A stretch of DNA of 55,733 nt. It comes from Ensifer sp. LCM 4579 (GTDB taxonomy: Bacteria > Pseudomonadota > Alphaproteobacteria > Rhizobiales > Rhizobiaceae). Both the position numbers and the translations under genes were made by a program. The stretch covers positions 1 to 55,733 of the forward strand of contig NZ_MDDV01000020.1 in the NCBI RefSeq assembly GCF_001854885.1, written 5' to 3'. This document shows, piece after piece, positions 46,885 to 55,733 of the stretch (position 1 is its first letter; every line of letters begins with the position of its first letter). Below the pieces are notes generated by a model that was given only the letters and a program-made list of their open reading frames with translations, searched no databases and was not told the origin of the DNA.

Positions 46885-47576
46885 GCGCGCGCCTCCAGGA
46901 AGCCGCCATAGCGGGCGAAGCGCTTCTCCAGCCTGACCTGCAGGGCCGAAAGCACGGAACTCATGACGAGGTAGATCAAGGCGGCCTCGATGTAGAGGAT
47001 CAGCGGCTCATAGGTGGTCGCGACGATGCGTTGCGCAGTCTGGAAGAGTTCGGGCACGGTGATCGCGGCGGCGAGCGAGGTGTCCTTCACCAGCGAGATG
47101 AAGGTGTTCGAGAGCGGCGGAACGGCGACGCGGCCGGCCTGCGGCAGGATGGTCCGGCGCATTGCCTGGGGCCAGCTCATGCCGATCGAATAGGCCGCTT
47201 CCCATTGCCCGCGCGGGACCGACGAGATCACCGCGCGGATGATCTCGGACGAATAGGCGCCGATATTCAGCGTGAAGCCGATCAGCGCCGCCGGAAAGGC
47301 GTCGAGCAGGATGCCGAGGCTCGGCAGGCCGTAGAAGATGACGAAGAGCTGGACGAGCAGCGGCGTGCCGCGGATAACCCAGACATAGAAGCGCGCCCCG
47401 GCAACGAGCGGAGCCGGCGCAAAGAGTCGGACGAGCGCGGTGACCAGACCGAGCAGGAGGCCGAGTGTGAAGGAAAGCAGCGTGAGCGGAATCGTGAAGA
47501 TGAGGCCGGCCCAGAGCAGGGTTGGCAGCGATTGCGCCATGAGGTGAAGCCAGTCAGGCAAGGCAAGGCCTTTCAT
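46881..47576 (-). CDS. Polar amino-acid ABC transporter permease
   Basis: The 231-residue membrane protein has about five hydrophobic segments and the amino-acid permease motif WVIRGTPLLVQLFVIFYGLP. The EAA-type loop is in GQWEAAYSIGMSWPQAMRR, which contacts the ATPase. ATG 47576 is preferred; a GTG eight codons upstream would add a short unusual stretch. Only one permease gene is present, so the channel is probably a homodimer. It lies 117 bases after the binding-protein gene. Confidence 0.88.
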   Translation of the reverse strand: MKGLALPDWLHLMAQSLPTLLWAGLIFTIPLTLLSFTLGLLLGLVTALVRLFAPAPLVAGARFYVWVIRGTPLLVQLFVIFYGLPSLGILLDAFPAALIGFTLNIGAYSSEIIRAVISSVPRGQWEAAYSIGMSWPQAMRRTILPQAGRVAVPPLSNTFISLVKDTSLAAAITVPELFQTAQRIVATTYEPLILYIEAALIYLVMSSVLSALQVRLEKRFARYGGFLEARA

Positions 47577-47693
47577 AAAATGCGATCCGCACCAGATCAC
47601 AATGGGCGGAGCGGATCGTAGTTCATGAGATCGGAACGGAAAAGGCGTGAGGCCCCGTCCCGCAAAATCTGCCGGGAGGGAGCCGATCGGTGC

Positions 47694-48467
47694 TTATTTG
47701 GAAACGTCGGCACCGAAATATTTCTGGGAGATATTCTCATAGGTGCCGTCCGCCTTGATCTCTTCCAGCGCCTTGTTGATGGCGTCGAGCAGTTCCGGTT
47801 CGCCCTTGCGGATGATGATACCGGAATAGTCGGCATCCGCCTGTTCGGCAGCGATCTTCACATTGGCGTCCGGCTTCTGCTTCTTGAAGTCGAGGAAGGA
47901 GAGGCTATCGTTGATCGTCGCATCGGCGCGGCCGGTCAGCACGAGCTGGATCGACTGATCGAAACCGTCGGTGCCGACGAGCTCGGCACCCGATGCTTCG
48001 GCGAGCTTGCCGAAGTTGCTGGTCAGCGACTGCGCCGCCTTTTTGCCGCCGAGGTCGGCGAAATCCTTGATCTCATCATTGTCACCACGGACGATCAGCA
48101 CCGCCTTGGAGGCGATGTAGGGCTCGGAGAAGTCGTATTTCCTCTTGCGTTCCTCGGTAATGCCGACCTGGTTGATGACCGCATCGTAGCGATTGGCATC
48201 GAGGCCGGCGATCAGGCCGTCCCACTTGCCTTCGAGGAATTCGGGCTCAACGCCGAGCCGCTTGGCGACTTCCCGGCCGATCTCGACATCGAAGCCGACA
48301 AGTGCTCCGTTCGCGTCGTGATAGGTGAAGGGGGCGTAGGTGCCTTCGGTGCCGATCTTCAGCACCCCGGCGGACTTGATCTCGTCGAGGTTGGAGCCGG
48401 CTTCGGCCGGTGCGAAGGCGGCAAGTTGCAGGAGGGCGGCAGCGAAAAGCGTCGGAAGAAGTTTCAT
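47694..48467 (-). CDS. Amino-acid (cystine-like) ABC transporter binding protein
   Basis: The 257-residue family 3 periplasmic binding protein has a signal peptide (MKLLPTLFAAALLQLAAF then APAEA, cut near residue 23). The mature part has GTEGTYAPFTYHDANG, GFDVEIGREVAKRLG and NQVGITEERKRKYDFS. The last segment is characteristic of FliY/TcyJ-type L-cystine-binding proteins, so cystine or a related sulphur amino acid is the likely ligand (moderate confidence). It heads the minus-strand importer operon and diverges from the DeoR regulator by 265 bases. Confidence 0.85.
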   Translation of the reverse strand: MKLLPTLFAAALLQLAAFAPAEAGSNLDEIKSAGVLKIGTEGTYAPFTYHDANGALVGFDVEIGREVAKRLGVEPEFLEGKWDGLIAGLDANRYDAVINQVGITEERKRKYDFSEPYIASKAVLIVRGDNDEIKDFADLGGKKAAQSLTSNFGKLAEASGAELVGTDGFDQSIQLVLTGRADATINDSLSFLDFKKQKPDANVKIAAEQADADYSGIIIRKGEPELLDAINKALEEIKADGTYENISQKYFGADVSK

Positions 48468-48705
48468 CGTCTCGGTTCCATTCTTGTCATACTCCGGCCC
48501 GTCATCCGGATTGCGGCGACGATCGCACAAAAGCCGGTGCGTCTGAGCGCATAAAAGACCAATCCGCGGCTGTTCCGACGAATAATTTTTCCAGTCGGTC
48601 AGGAATCCTTCGAAACGGCTGCCGCTACAACCGACAGGCCTCGGCTCTGTTCCACGCTTGGAGGTTGAATTCGCGAACGAAAGGTGTTACTCACGTTCTT
48701 GCCTG

Positions 48706-48725
48706 TTAATGCACGTTTATGCACG
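48706..48725 (+). promoter_or_regulatory. Tandem 10-bp direct repeat, candidate DeoR operator
   Basis: TTAATGCACG and TTTATGCACG stand head to tail 7 bases before the DeoR start, with a weaker TTACTCACG at 48687-48695. DeoR-family repressors often bind 10-base-spaced direct repeats, so this may be an autoregulatory site. Confidence 0.4.
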
Positions 48726-48732
48726 GTGACTC

Positions 48733-49518
48733 ATGTCAAAAGAATTGCTGCTGCGGGAAAGACAATCGGCGATCCGGAACCGCCTGGAGACGCGTGGCCG
48801 CGTCCTTGCGGGCGATCTGGCCCGTGAGTTCAACGTTTCCGAGGACACGATACGCCGGGATCTGCGCGAGATGGCGGCGGCCGGGCTTTGCGAGCGCGTC
48901 TATGGCGGTGCCTTGCCGCTTGCGCCGGATGCGGGCCGCTCCTTGAGCGAACGCACTCGGATCGCATCCGAGCGCAAGGCCGCGCTGGCGCAGGCATGTG
49001 TCGGCTATATCGAGCGCGGCATGACCGTCTTTCTCGATGCGGGCTCGACCAATCTGGCGATCGCGCAAGCGATCGGTCCCGATATTGCCGCGACCATCGT
49101 CACCAATACGCCGCTGATCGCTTCTGCCCTGATGGAGAAGCCGGCTCTCGATCTGATCCTGATCGGCGGCACGCTGGACCCCGCCGTTGGTGCCGCGGTC
49201 GGTGCGCGGGCGCGACGCGATGCGGAGCTGCTTCGGCCGGACCTCTGCATCCTCGGGGCCTGCGGCGCCGACCCAGAGGCCGGGCTCACGGCCGTTCATT
49301 TCGAAGACGCCGAATTCAAGCGGCTCGTCGCATCCCAGAGCCGCTCGGTGCTCGCCGCCGTCACGACGGAGAAACTCGGCACCGCCGCGCCGCATGCCGT
49401 CATCGCCATCGAAACCGTCTCGACGCTGGTACTGGAGGCGAATGCGCCGGAGGCTGACGTCGCAGCGCTTACGGCGCGCGGCATAGGCGTTGTTCTCGCC
49501 GGGCAGCCAAACCGATGA
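48733..49518 (+). CDS. DeoR-family transcriptional regulator
   Basis: The 261-residue protein has the N-terminal DeoR helix-turn-helix (RGRVLAGDLAREFNVSEDTI then RRDLREMAAAGLCERVYGGA, about 22-60). The C-terminal DeoRC sugar-phosphate sensor has FLDAGSTNLAIAQAI, TNTPLIA and LGACGADPEAGLT. The family usually represses sugar or nucleoside uptake genes. The MFS transporter gene starts 96 bases downstream in the same direction and is its likely target. A tandem direct repeat just upstream may be its operator. Confidence 0.9.
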   Translation: MSKELLLRERQSAIRNRLETRGRVLAGDLAREFNVSEDTIRRDLREMAAAGLCERVYGGALPLAPDAGRSLSERTRIASERKAALAQACVGYIERGMTVFLDAGSTNLAIAQAIGPDIAATIVTNTPLIASALMEKPALDLILIGGTLDPAVGAAVGARARRDAELLRPDLCILGACGADPEAGLTAVHFEDAEFKRLVASQSRSVLAAVTTEKLGTAAPHAVIAIETVSTLVLEANAPEADVAALTARGIGVVLAGQPNR

Positions 49519-49614
49519 GCGGGTCGCTCGACGGTCTGGTGATGGCATTTAAAATTGCGGCACTCGTTGTCCTTCAATCGAGCCGACGGGCCCGGCAGCA
49601 GGAAGGCTGATCCC

Positions 49615-50805
49615 ATGGACCAATATTCCGACAGTGCCCGGACCGGCATCCGCCAGGGCTATATGACAAGAAACCGGCTTGCCGTGTCGCTCCTCTTCCT
49701 GATGAATGGCTTCGTCACCGGCAGCTGGGCGCCCAAGATCCCGGAATTCAAGGATCGGCTCGGCATTGGCGAAAGCGTGCTCGGCCTGTTGATCTTGGTG
49801 TTCGGTGTCGGCTCGCTGGTGCTGATGCCGATCGCCGGCGGCTTCATCGCCCGCTTCGGTTCGGAAAAGGTGGCGAAGCTCACGGCGATCATTCTCTCGC
49901 CGCTGCTGCTTTTGCTGACGCTGTTGCCGAATGTCTGGACGGCCGCGGCCGGCCTGTTCCTGCTCGGGGGCTTTGTCGGTGCCATGGACGTGGCAATGAA
50001 CGCCAACGCGGTCGAGGTCGAGAAATCGATGCGGCGGGCGATCATGTCCTCCTGCCACGCCTATTGGAGCCTCGGCGGCCTGATCGGCGCCGGGACCGGC
50101 GGCTTCCTGATGGCGCGGGTGGGCGTGCTGCCGCACGCGGTCGCGGTGACCCTGCTCTGTTTGGCGATCCTCGCCGTCGCCTGGCCGATGGTCCTCGCCG
50201 ACAAGCCGCATCCGGCGGCGGCGAGGGAGAAGCTCAGCCTGCCGATGACGCCGCTGCCCTGGCTAATCGGCCTCATGGCGTTGTTCTCGATGGTGCCGGA
50301 GGGCGCGGTGCTCGACTGGGGCGCGCTCTATCTCCGCAACGAACTCGGCGCCTCCATCGAGCTCTCCGGCTTCGGCTTCGCGGCCTTCTCGGCGACGATG
50401 GCCACCATGCGCTTTGCCGGCGACCATGTGCGCGACCGGCTGGGCGCGAAACGCACGCTGCGCATCTGCACGATGACGGCGCTTGTCGGCCTCGTCCTCG
50501 CCGGACTCGCGCCCAATGCGGCGCTGGCGATCCTCGGCTTCGCCATTGCCGGCATCGGCATCTCCAACATGGTGCCGATCGCCTTCTCCGCCGCCGGCAA
50601 CATGCCCGGCCTGCAGCCTGGTATCGGGCTCGCGGTCGCGACCACCATGGGCTATTCCGGCATGCTCTTCGCCCCGTCGCTGATCGGCTTAATAGCGGAG
50701 CACAGCGGATTTGCCGTGATCTTCACCTTTATCCCGGTCCTCTTCGTCGTCGTGCTGCTGCTGTCGCAACACGCCTGCCACGCCGACCACGGCCGGGAGC
50801 AATGA
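49615..50805 (+). CDS. MFS transporter (FucP/YbjJ-like)
   Basis: The 396-residue major facilitator protein has about twelve hydrophobic segments, with GFVTGSWAPKIPEFKDRLGI in the first loop as in YbjJ/fucose-permease-like members. ATG 49615 follows GGAAGG by 9 bases; an upstream ATG at 49555 lacks a good site. It follows the DeoR gene in the same direction, suggesting regulated transport of a sugar or related compound. Direction of transport and substrate cannot be told. Confidence 0.85.
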   Translation: MDQYSDSARTGIRQGYMTRNRLAVSLLFLMNGFVTGSWAPKIPEFKDRLGIGESVLGLLILVFGVGSLVLMPIAGGFIARFGSEKVAKLTAIILSPLLLLLTLLPNVWTAAAGLFLLGGFVGAMDVAMNANAVEVEKSMRRAIMSSCHAYWSLGGLIGAGTGGFLMARVGVLPHAVAVTLLCLAILAVAWPMVLADKPHPAAAREKLSLPMTPLPWLIGLMALFSMVPEGAVLDWGALYLRNELGASIELSGFGFAAFSATMATMRFAGDHVRDRLGAKRTLRICTMTALVGLVLAGLAPNAALAILGFAIAGIGISNMVPIAFSAAGNMPGLQPGIGLAVATTMGYSGMLFAPSLIGLIAEHSGFAVIFTFIPVLFVVVLLLSQHACHADHGREQ

Positions 50806-50945
50806 CGGCGGCGTGCCATCAATTCGCCGTCAGTGCGTGCTGTGGGCGTTGACAAGCGGGTTTTCCTTCGCCACCTGAAAGGCGAAAGCGTGTGACGCGG
50901 CTTTCCGGCCGGATTGCGCGAAATAAATGCCAAGAAGAGGCCTTC

Positions 50946-52199
50946 ATGTCTTCTGCCTTCGATTTCGAGCCAAAGCCGCGCCGTGCCTCGGTCGCCGTCG
51001 ATGTCGGCGGCGTGATCGTCGGCGGCGGCGCGCCGGTCGCCGTGCAATCGATGACCAATACGGACACGGCCGATGTCGATGCGACCGTCGCTCAAGTGGC
51101 GGCGCTTTACCGGGCTGGTTCGGAGCTGGTGCGTATCACCGTCGACCGGGACGAGAGTGCCGCCGCGGTGCCAAAGATTCGCGAGCGGCTGTTGCGACTT
51201 GGCATGGATGTGCCGCTCGTCGGCGACTTCCACTATATCGGTCACAAGCTCTTGGCCGACCATCCGGCCTGTGCCGAGGCGCTTGCAAAATACCGCATCA
51301 ATCCGGGCAATGTCGGCTTCAAGGACAAGAAGGACAGACAGTTCGCCGAGATCATCGAAATGGCGATGCGTTACGACAAGCCGGTGCGCATCGGGGTGAA
51401 CTGGGGTTCGCTCGACCAGGAACTCCTGACACGGCTGATGGACGAGAACAAGGCGAATGGCTCCCCCCTGACGGCGCAGCAGGTGACCCGCGAGACGATC
51501 GTGCAGTCGGCGCTCATCTCGGCGGAGTTGGCCGAAGAGCTTGGCTTGCCGCGCAACCGCATCATCCTCTCCGCCAAGGTTTCAGGCGTGCAGGATCTGA
51601 TCGCCGTCTATGCCATGCTCGCCGCCCGCTCCAACCATGCGCTGCATCTGGGCTTGACCGAGGCCGGCATGGGCACCAAGGGCATCGTTGCCTCCTCGGC
51701 CTCGCTCGGCATTCTCATGCAGCAGGGCATCGGCGATACGATCCGGATTTCGCTGACGCCGGAGCCCGGCGGCGACCGCACCCGCGAGGTGCAGGTGGCG
51801 CAGGAGCTCTTGCAGGTCATGGGCTTCCGCCAGTTTGTCCCGGTCGTTGCCGCCTGCCCCGGCTGCGGCCGCACGACTTCCACCGTCTTCCAGGAACTCG
51901 CCCAGAAGATCGAGGAGGATATCCGCTCCAGCATGCCGGTCTGGCGCGAAAAATATCCGGGCGTCGAGGCGCTGAAGGTCGCGGTCATGGGCTGCATCGT
52001 CAACGGTCCCGGCGAAAGCAAGCACGCCGATATCGGCATTTCGTTGCCCGGCACCGGCGAGACGCCGGCCGCGCCCGTCTTCATCGACGGTCAGAAGGCG
52101 ATGACGCTACGCGGCCCCAAGATCGCCGAGGAATTCCAATTGCTCGTCGCCGACTATATCGAGAAGCGTTTCGGCCGCGGCCAGGCGGCGGCGGAGTAG
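50946..52199 (+). CDS. ispG: 4-hydroxy-3-methylbut-2-en-1-yl diphosphate synthase IspG (GcpE)
   Basis: The 417-residue enzyme of the MEP isoprenoid pathway reduces methylerythritol cyclodiphosphate to HMBPP with a [4Fe-4S] cluster. The cluster ligands are visible as Cys304 and Cys307 (ACPGCGRT) and Cys350 (GCIVNGPGE), with Glu357 completing the usual site. The N-terminal part has [11 protein letters not shown] and the TIM-barrel segments NPGNVG and [15 protein letters not shown] precedes the ATG. ispA, a later gene of isoprenoid synthesis, lies about 1.2 kb away on the opposite strand beyond hisC. Confidence 0.96.
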   Translation: MSSAFDFEPKPRRASVAVDVGGVIVGGGAPVAVQSMTNTDTADVDATVAQVAALYRAGSELVRITVDRDESAAAVPKIRERLLRLGMDVPLVGDFHYIGHKLLADHPACAEALAKYRINPGNVGFKDKKDRQFAEIIEMAMRYDKPVRIGVNWGSLDQELLTRLMDENKANGSPLTAQQVTRETIVQSALISAELAEELGLPRNRIILSAKVSGVQDLIAVYAMLAARSNHALHLGLTEAGMGTKGIVASSASLGILMQQGIGDTIRISLTPEPGGDRTREVQVAQELLQVMGFRQFVPVVAACPGCGRTTSTVFQELAQKIEEDIRSSMPVWREKYPGVEALKVAVMGCIVNGPGESKHADIGISLPGTGETPAAPVFIDGQKAMTLRGPKIAEEFQLLVADYIEKRFGRGQAAAE

Positions 52200-52239
52200 A
52201 TATAAGAGCTGATCCGCTCAAGCACTTACCCGATCCGGA

Positions 52240-52290
52240 TTGCCCCTCTCCTCGGGCTAAACCCAGAGCTAAACCCGAGGAGAGTGGCAA
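52240..52290. repeat. Short RIME-like inverted repeat between ispG and hisC
   Basis: TGCCCCTCTCCTCGGG and CCCGAGGAGAGTGGCA form a long inverted repeat around CTAAACCCAGAGCTAAA. The motif matches the end of the mosaic repeat at 9303-9322. It lies between the convergent ends of ispG and hisC and could act as a bidirectional terminator. Confidence 0.65.
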
Positions 52291-52318
52291 AGATCGATTG
52301 CAGTGAACTCTTCCTCGC

Positions 52319-53374
52319 TTAAAGAATCTCGTCGAGAGCTGCCACCAGCCTGGCACATTCGGCGTCCGTTCCGACGGTGATGCGCAGGAAGTCCTCGATC
52401 CTCGGCTTGCCGAAGTGGCGGACGATCACGGCGCGTTCGCGCAGCTTGGCGGCGAGCCTCTGGCCGGCATGGTCCGGATGTCGGGCGAAGATGAAATTCG
52501 CCTGGGACGGCAGGACCTCGAATCCGCGCTCTTCCAGTTCCCGGATGAGTTCCGCCCTCGTGGCGATGATCTTGCCGCGCGTTTCGTCGAACCAAACCTC
52601 ATCCCTGATCGCGGCAATGGCGCCGGCCTGGGCGGCGCGTCCGAGCGGATAGGAATTGAAGCTGTCCTTGACGCGTTCCAGCGCCTCGACCAGCGGTCGC
52701 TGTCCGATGGCGAAACCGACACGCAAGCCCGCGAGCGCGCGCGATTTCGAGAAGGTCTGCACCACGAGCAGGTTCTCGTATTTCGGCACGAGCGCGACCG
52801 CCGACTCGCCGCCGAAGTCGACATAGGCCTCGTCGATCACCACCGGCTGCTCCGGGTGCTCGGCGACCAGCCGTTCGATCTCCGCAAGCGGCATGCCGAT
52901 ACCGGTCGGCGCATTGGGATTCGGAAGGATAATGGCGCCTGCGGGGCGGCGATAGTCGGCAATGTCGATACGGAACGCGTCGTTGAGCGGCACCTCGACC
53001 GCTTCGATGCCGAAGAGGCCGGCATAGGTTGGATAGAAGCTGTAGGAAATATCCGGATAGAGCAGCGGCCGGTCGTGTTTCAGTAACGCGGCGAAGGTGT
53101 GCGCCAGCACTTCGTCCGAGCCGTTGCCGACGAAGACCTCGTCGGCGGAGACGCCGTAACGTTCGGCGATCGCCTGCCTCAGGCTCTGCGCGACCGGATC
53201 CGGATAGAGCCGCATATCCTCGCTTGCCGCGGCTCGGATCGCTTCCAATGCCTTTTCCGAGGGCCCATAGGGGCTTTCATTGGTGTTCAGCTTGACGAGG
53301 TTGGCGATGCGCGGCTGTTCGCCCGGCACATAGGGCTTCAATTCGGATACGATCGGCGACCAGAATTTACTCAT
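52319..53374 (-). CDS. hisC: Histidinol-phosphate aminotransferase
   Basis: The 351-residue fold-type I PLP enzyme of histidine synthesis has [26 protein letters not shown] and Schiff-base Lys210 in [16 protein letters not shown]. HisC converts imidazole-acetol phosphate and glutamate to histidinol phosphate; relatives of this type can also serve aromatic amino acids. It starts 6 bases after ispA, with AGGAG in front, so the two are co-transcribed. Confidence 0.92.
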   Translation of the reverse strand: MSKFWSPIVSELKPYVPGEQPRIANLVKLNTNESPYGPSEKALEAIRAAASEDMRLYPDPVAQSLRQAIAERYGVSADEVFVGNGSDEVLAHTFAALLKHDRPLLYPDISYSFYPTYAGLFGIEAVEVPLNDAFRIDIADYRRPAGAIILPNPNAPTGIGMPLAEIERLVAEHPEQPVVIDEAYVDFGGESAVALVPKYENLLVVQTFSKSRALAGLRVGFAIGQRPLVEALERVKDSFNSYPLGRAAQAGAIAAIRDEVWFDETRGKIIATRAELIRELEERGFEVLPSQANFIFARHPDHAGQRLAAKLRERAVIVRHFGKPRIEDFLRITVGTDAECARLVAALDEIL

Positions 53375-53380
53375 GAGCGG

Positions 53381-54295
53381 TCAGCTCCTGCGATTGGCGA
53401 TGAAGCGGGCGGTTTCGGCAAGAATATTGGATCGGGCGCCATAGGGGGCGAGCAGGCCTTCGGCCTCGGCCACCAGTCTTTCGAGTTCGCGCTCGGCCCA
53501 GGCCTGGCCGTGGAGGGCAACGAGCGTGGCTTTACCGCGGGCGGCGTCCTTACCGGTGGCCTTGCCCATTGCCTTGGCGTCGGCCGTGAGGTCGAGCAGA
53601 TCGTCGGCAAGCTGGAACGCAAGGCCGATCCTTTCGCCGAAGGCGCGCAGCCGCCGGCGGTCGTCGACGCTCGCATCGGCGATCATCGCCCCCACCTCGC
53701 AGGCGAAGCGGATCAGCGCACCGGTCTTCATCGCCTGCAGCGTAACGATGCCGGCCTCGTCCGGTGCCATCCTCTCGGCGGCAAGGTCGAGCGCCTGGCC
53801 GCCGGCCATGCCGCCATGGCCGGCAGCGCGGGCAAGCGCTAGCATCAGCGCGGTCTTCTGCCGGTCAGACAGCGGCGTTTCCGGTGCGGCGATGATGTCG
53901 AAGGCATAGGTCAGCAGGCTGTCGCCCGCAAGGATGGCGGTCGCTTCGTCGAAGGCGATATGCACCGTCGGCTGGCCGCGGCGCAGGTCGTCGTCATCCA
54001 TCGCCGGCAGATCGTCATGGACGAGCGAATAGCAATGCACGCATTCCAGCGCCGCACCAACCCTCAAGGCTGCCCCGGCATCGCCGCCGAGAAGGGCGGT
54101 GCTTTCGGCGACTAGGAAGGGGCGCAGCCGCTTTCCGCCATTGAGCACGCCATGGCGCATGGCTTCGAGCAGGACCGCCGGGCGGGCGATCTCGTTTTCG
54201 AGCGGGGCGGGGCCGAGAAGCGTCCCAAGCAGGCTCTCGACCGCCTGCGCATCGCTTTTCAGCCGTGCCTCGAAGGATGGTGTCTCGTCTGTCAT
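53381..54295 (-). CDS. ispA: Farnesyl/geranyl diphosphate synthase (polyprenyl synthetase)
   Basis: The 304-residue all-helical prenyltransferase has the first aspartate-rich motif in HDDLPAMDDDDLRRG, the second in FQLADDLLD, and the KxLRP segment in GGKRLRPF. These features and length match bacterial farnesyl diphosphate synthase (IspA), which condenses isopentenyl diphosphate with allylic diphosphates. The first motif has the two-residue insertion typical of the bacterial type. ATG 54295 is chosen by family length. hisC follows 6 bases after its stop. Confidence 0.92.
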   Translation of the reverse strand: MTDETPSFEARLKSDAQAVESLLGTLLGPAPLENEIARPAVLLEAMRHGVLNGGKRLRPFLVAESTALLGGDAGAALRVGAALECVHCYSLVHDDLPAMDDDDLRRGQPTVHIAFDEATAILAGDSLLTYAFDIIAAPETPLSDRQKTALMLALARAAGHGGMAGGQALDLAAERMAPDEAGIVTLQAMKTGALIRFACEVGAMIADASVDDRRRLRAFGERIGLAFQLADDLLDLTADAKAMGKATGKDAARGKATLVALHGQAWAERELERLVAEAEGLLAPYGARSNILAETARFIANRRS

Positions 54296-54495
54296 GAAAG
54301 GCTCTTTGGCACGGGCCGAAGCGGCTTTCAACGGGCTTTCGCGTCGCATTCGCCGGGGATGAGCGGATCCAACACTTGTCTTTTGCGACAAGGCCGTTCA
54401 ACTTTCGGCCTCCGTGAAATAAGAAAGCGGAAACGGATAGAGGGTCGAACAGCCAGGCCGTGGACATCATTTCGGAAAAGCGCGAGGAGGGCGAG

Positions 54496-55194
54496 ATGTC
54501 TGCCGGCCGAGGATCTGCCCTGCGCGGCGCCTGGCGGCGGCTTGTCCGTCTCGCCGTCTTTCTCCTCTTGCTGCCCTATCTCCTGGTCTTCTTCTATCTC
54601 GCCGAGTTCGTTCATCCGGTTTCGACCTTGATGCTGCGCGATCTCGTGTTGCTGCGCGGTTATGACCGGCAATGGGTCGAGTTCGAGGAGATCGCGCCGG
54701 TCCTCGTGCAATCGGTGATGATGTCCGAGGACGGCCAGTTCTGCTCCCACACAGGTGTGGACTGGGTGCAGATGCGCGGTGTGGTCGCGGATGCGCTCGA
54801 CGGCGCGCAGACGCGCGGCGCCAGCACCATTCCGATGCAGACGGTCAAGAATCTCTATCTCTGGAATGGCCGCTCCTTCGTCCGCAAGGCGCTGGAGGTG
54901 CCTCTGGCGATCGCCGCCGACTTCGTCTGGAGCAAGCGACGTATGATGGAGATTTATCTGAACGTCGCCGAGTGGGGCGACGGGATCTACGGCATCGAAG
55001 CGGCCGCGCGCCATTACTTCGGCGTTTCGGCGGCGAAGCTCTCGCGCCGTCAGGCGGCGCTGCTCGCCGTTGCGCTGCCCAATCCGATCGACCGCAATGC
55101 CGGCAAGCCCGGGCGAGGCCTCAAGCGGCTTGCCTCGGTGATCGAGCGCCGCGCCAGCCAGTCCCGCGACTACATCACATGTCTTTATGATTGA
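54496..55194 (+). CDS. mtgA: Monofunctional peptidoglycan transglycosylase MtgA
   Basis: The 232-residue family 51 glycosyltransferase polymerises lipid II into glycan strands. An N-terminal membrane anchor lies at about residues 18-36 ([20 protein letters not shown]). The catalytic motif [15 protein letters not shown] and the [16 protein letters not shown] segment are present, with no transpeptidase domain. ATG 54496 follows GAGGAGG by 5 bases and is preferred to a GTG at 54460 that lacks a clear site. It diverges from ispA. Confidence 0.92.
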   Translation: MSAGRGSALRGAWRRLVRLAVFLLLLPYLLVFFYLAEFVHPVSTLMLRDLVLLRGYDRQWVEFEEIAPVLVQSVMMSEDGQFCSHTGVDWVQMRGVVADALDGAQTRGASTIPMQTVKNLYLWNGRSFVRKALEVPLAIAADFVWSKRRMMEIYLNVAEWGDGIYGIEAAARHYFGVSAAKLSRRQAALLAVALPNPIDRNAGKPGRGLKRLASVIERRASQSRDYITCLYD

Positions 55195-55267
55195 GATGAA
55201 GGCAATTCATTGGTCCTCCGGCCGCTGATGTGGCAAGGCTGCCGAAAAGATGAACGGAGACAGGATC

Positions 55268-55733
55268 ATGGCCAAGCTCGTGCTTTATGTCGGCAACAAG
55301 AATTATTCCTCCTGGTCGCTGAGACCGTGGCTGGCGCTCGAAGCCTGCGGCGTTGCGTTCGAGGATGTGGTCATCCCCTTCGACTTTCCCGCCGGAAATC
55401 CGCGCTTCAGCGAGATTTCTCCGACAGGCCGCGTGCCGGTGCTGCATCACGGCGATGTGCGGGTCTGGGAGTCGCTGGCGATCATCGAGTATGTGGCGGA
55501 GCTCTACCCCGATGCGGGCCTCTGGCCGGAGGCGCTGGAGGATCGCGCCCGCGCGCGCAGCTATTCGATGGAGATGCTCTCCGGTTTCCGGGCGCTGCGC
55601 GGCGCCTGCCCGATGAACATCCGCAGGTCGCGCAAGGCGATCGCCCCTCCCGACGGGGTGGCGGCCGACGTCGCCCGGATCGAAGCGATCTGGCGCGAGG
55701 CGATCACCCGCTCCGGCGGTCCGTTCCTGTTCG
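55268..55733 (+). CDS. Glutathione S-transferase family protein (partial, cut by window end)
   Basis: The first 155 codons are visible and the frame runs off the window. The product begins MAKLVLYVGNKNYSSWSLRP, the glutathione-binding thioredoxin-like domain, with the conserved TGRVPVL cis-proline segment and WESLAIIEYVAELYP. A helical C-terminal domain starts at about residue 90. ATG 55268 follows GGAGACAGG. The Ser-Ser-Trp-Ser active-site region and context do not show a specific substrate. Confidence 0.88.
   Translation, partial: MAKLVLYVGNKNYSSWSLRPWLALEACGVAFEDVVIPFDFPAGNPRFSEISPTGRVPVLHHGDVRVWESLAIIEYVAELYPDAGLWPEALEDRARARSYSMEMLSGFRALRGACPMNIRRSRKAIAPPDGVAADVARIEAIWREAITRSGGPFLF

Overview
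The window reads as chromosomal DNA of a fast-growing alphaproteobacterial rhizobium, most likely Sinorhizobium/Ensifer. The reasons are its high GC with strong GC3 bias, the ndvA/ndvB cyclic beta-1,2-glucan genes, a 1152-residue pyruvate carboxylase, and the mosaic intergenic palindromes (RIME-like) typical of that group. These assignments come from recognising protein families by eye; no database was searched.

Region 1 (1-17.7 kb) is a carbohydrate-utilisation region. A LacI regulator is followed by a 1,5-anhydro-D-fructose reductase homologue (afr), a fused CoA-transferase, an enoyl-CoA hydratase and an aldehyde dehydrogenase, with a DUF993 aldolase-like gene divergent to them. Matching 16-bp operators sit at both divergent promoters. 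Co-directional genes follow for a sugar ABC importer (binding protein, two permeases, ATPase), two GMC flavoprotein oxidoreductases, an SDR and a glycerate 2-kinase. Repeats occupy the gaps between sub-operons.

Region 2 (17.7-26.6 kb) is amino-acid catabolism. It holds a class III omega-aminotransferase with a divergent XRE-cupin regulator. Next comes a minus-strand operon, hglS (DUF1338), D-2-hydroxyglutarate dehydrogenase-like flavoprotein, aminoadipate-semialdehyde dehydrogenase and class I aminotransferase, with a divergent LysR gene. Together these could carry aminoadipate semialdehyde to 2-oxoglutarate, the lower lysine pathway.

Region 3 (26.6-39.5 kb) is the periplasmic-glucan region: ndvB (synthase, 2832 codons), a nitrilase-family remnant with an internal deletion, opgC (glucan acyltransferase family) and ndvA (exporter).

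Region 4 (39.5-45.9 kb) has a LuxR-type regulator with canonical autoinducer-binding residues and no synthase nearby, pyc, a LysR regulator, and an SDR-fold protein lacking the Tyr/Lys catalytic pair.

Region 5 (46.1-55.7 kb) has a polar amino-acid (cystine-like) ABC importer, a DeoR regulator with an MFS transporter, ispG, hisC, ispA, mtgA and a glutathione S-transferase cut by the window end. No tRNA, rRNA, CRISPR array, prophage or intact insertion sequence was recognised. The first 100 bases carry short repeats that may be the edge of a mobile element.
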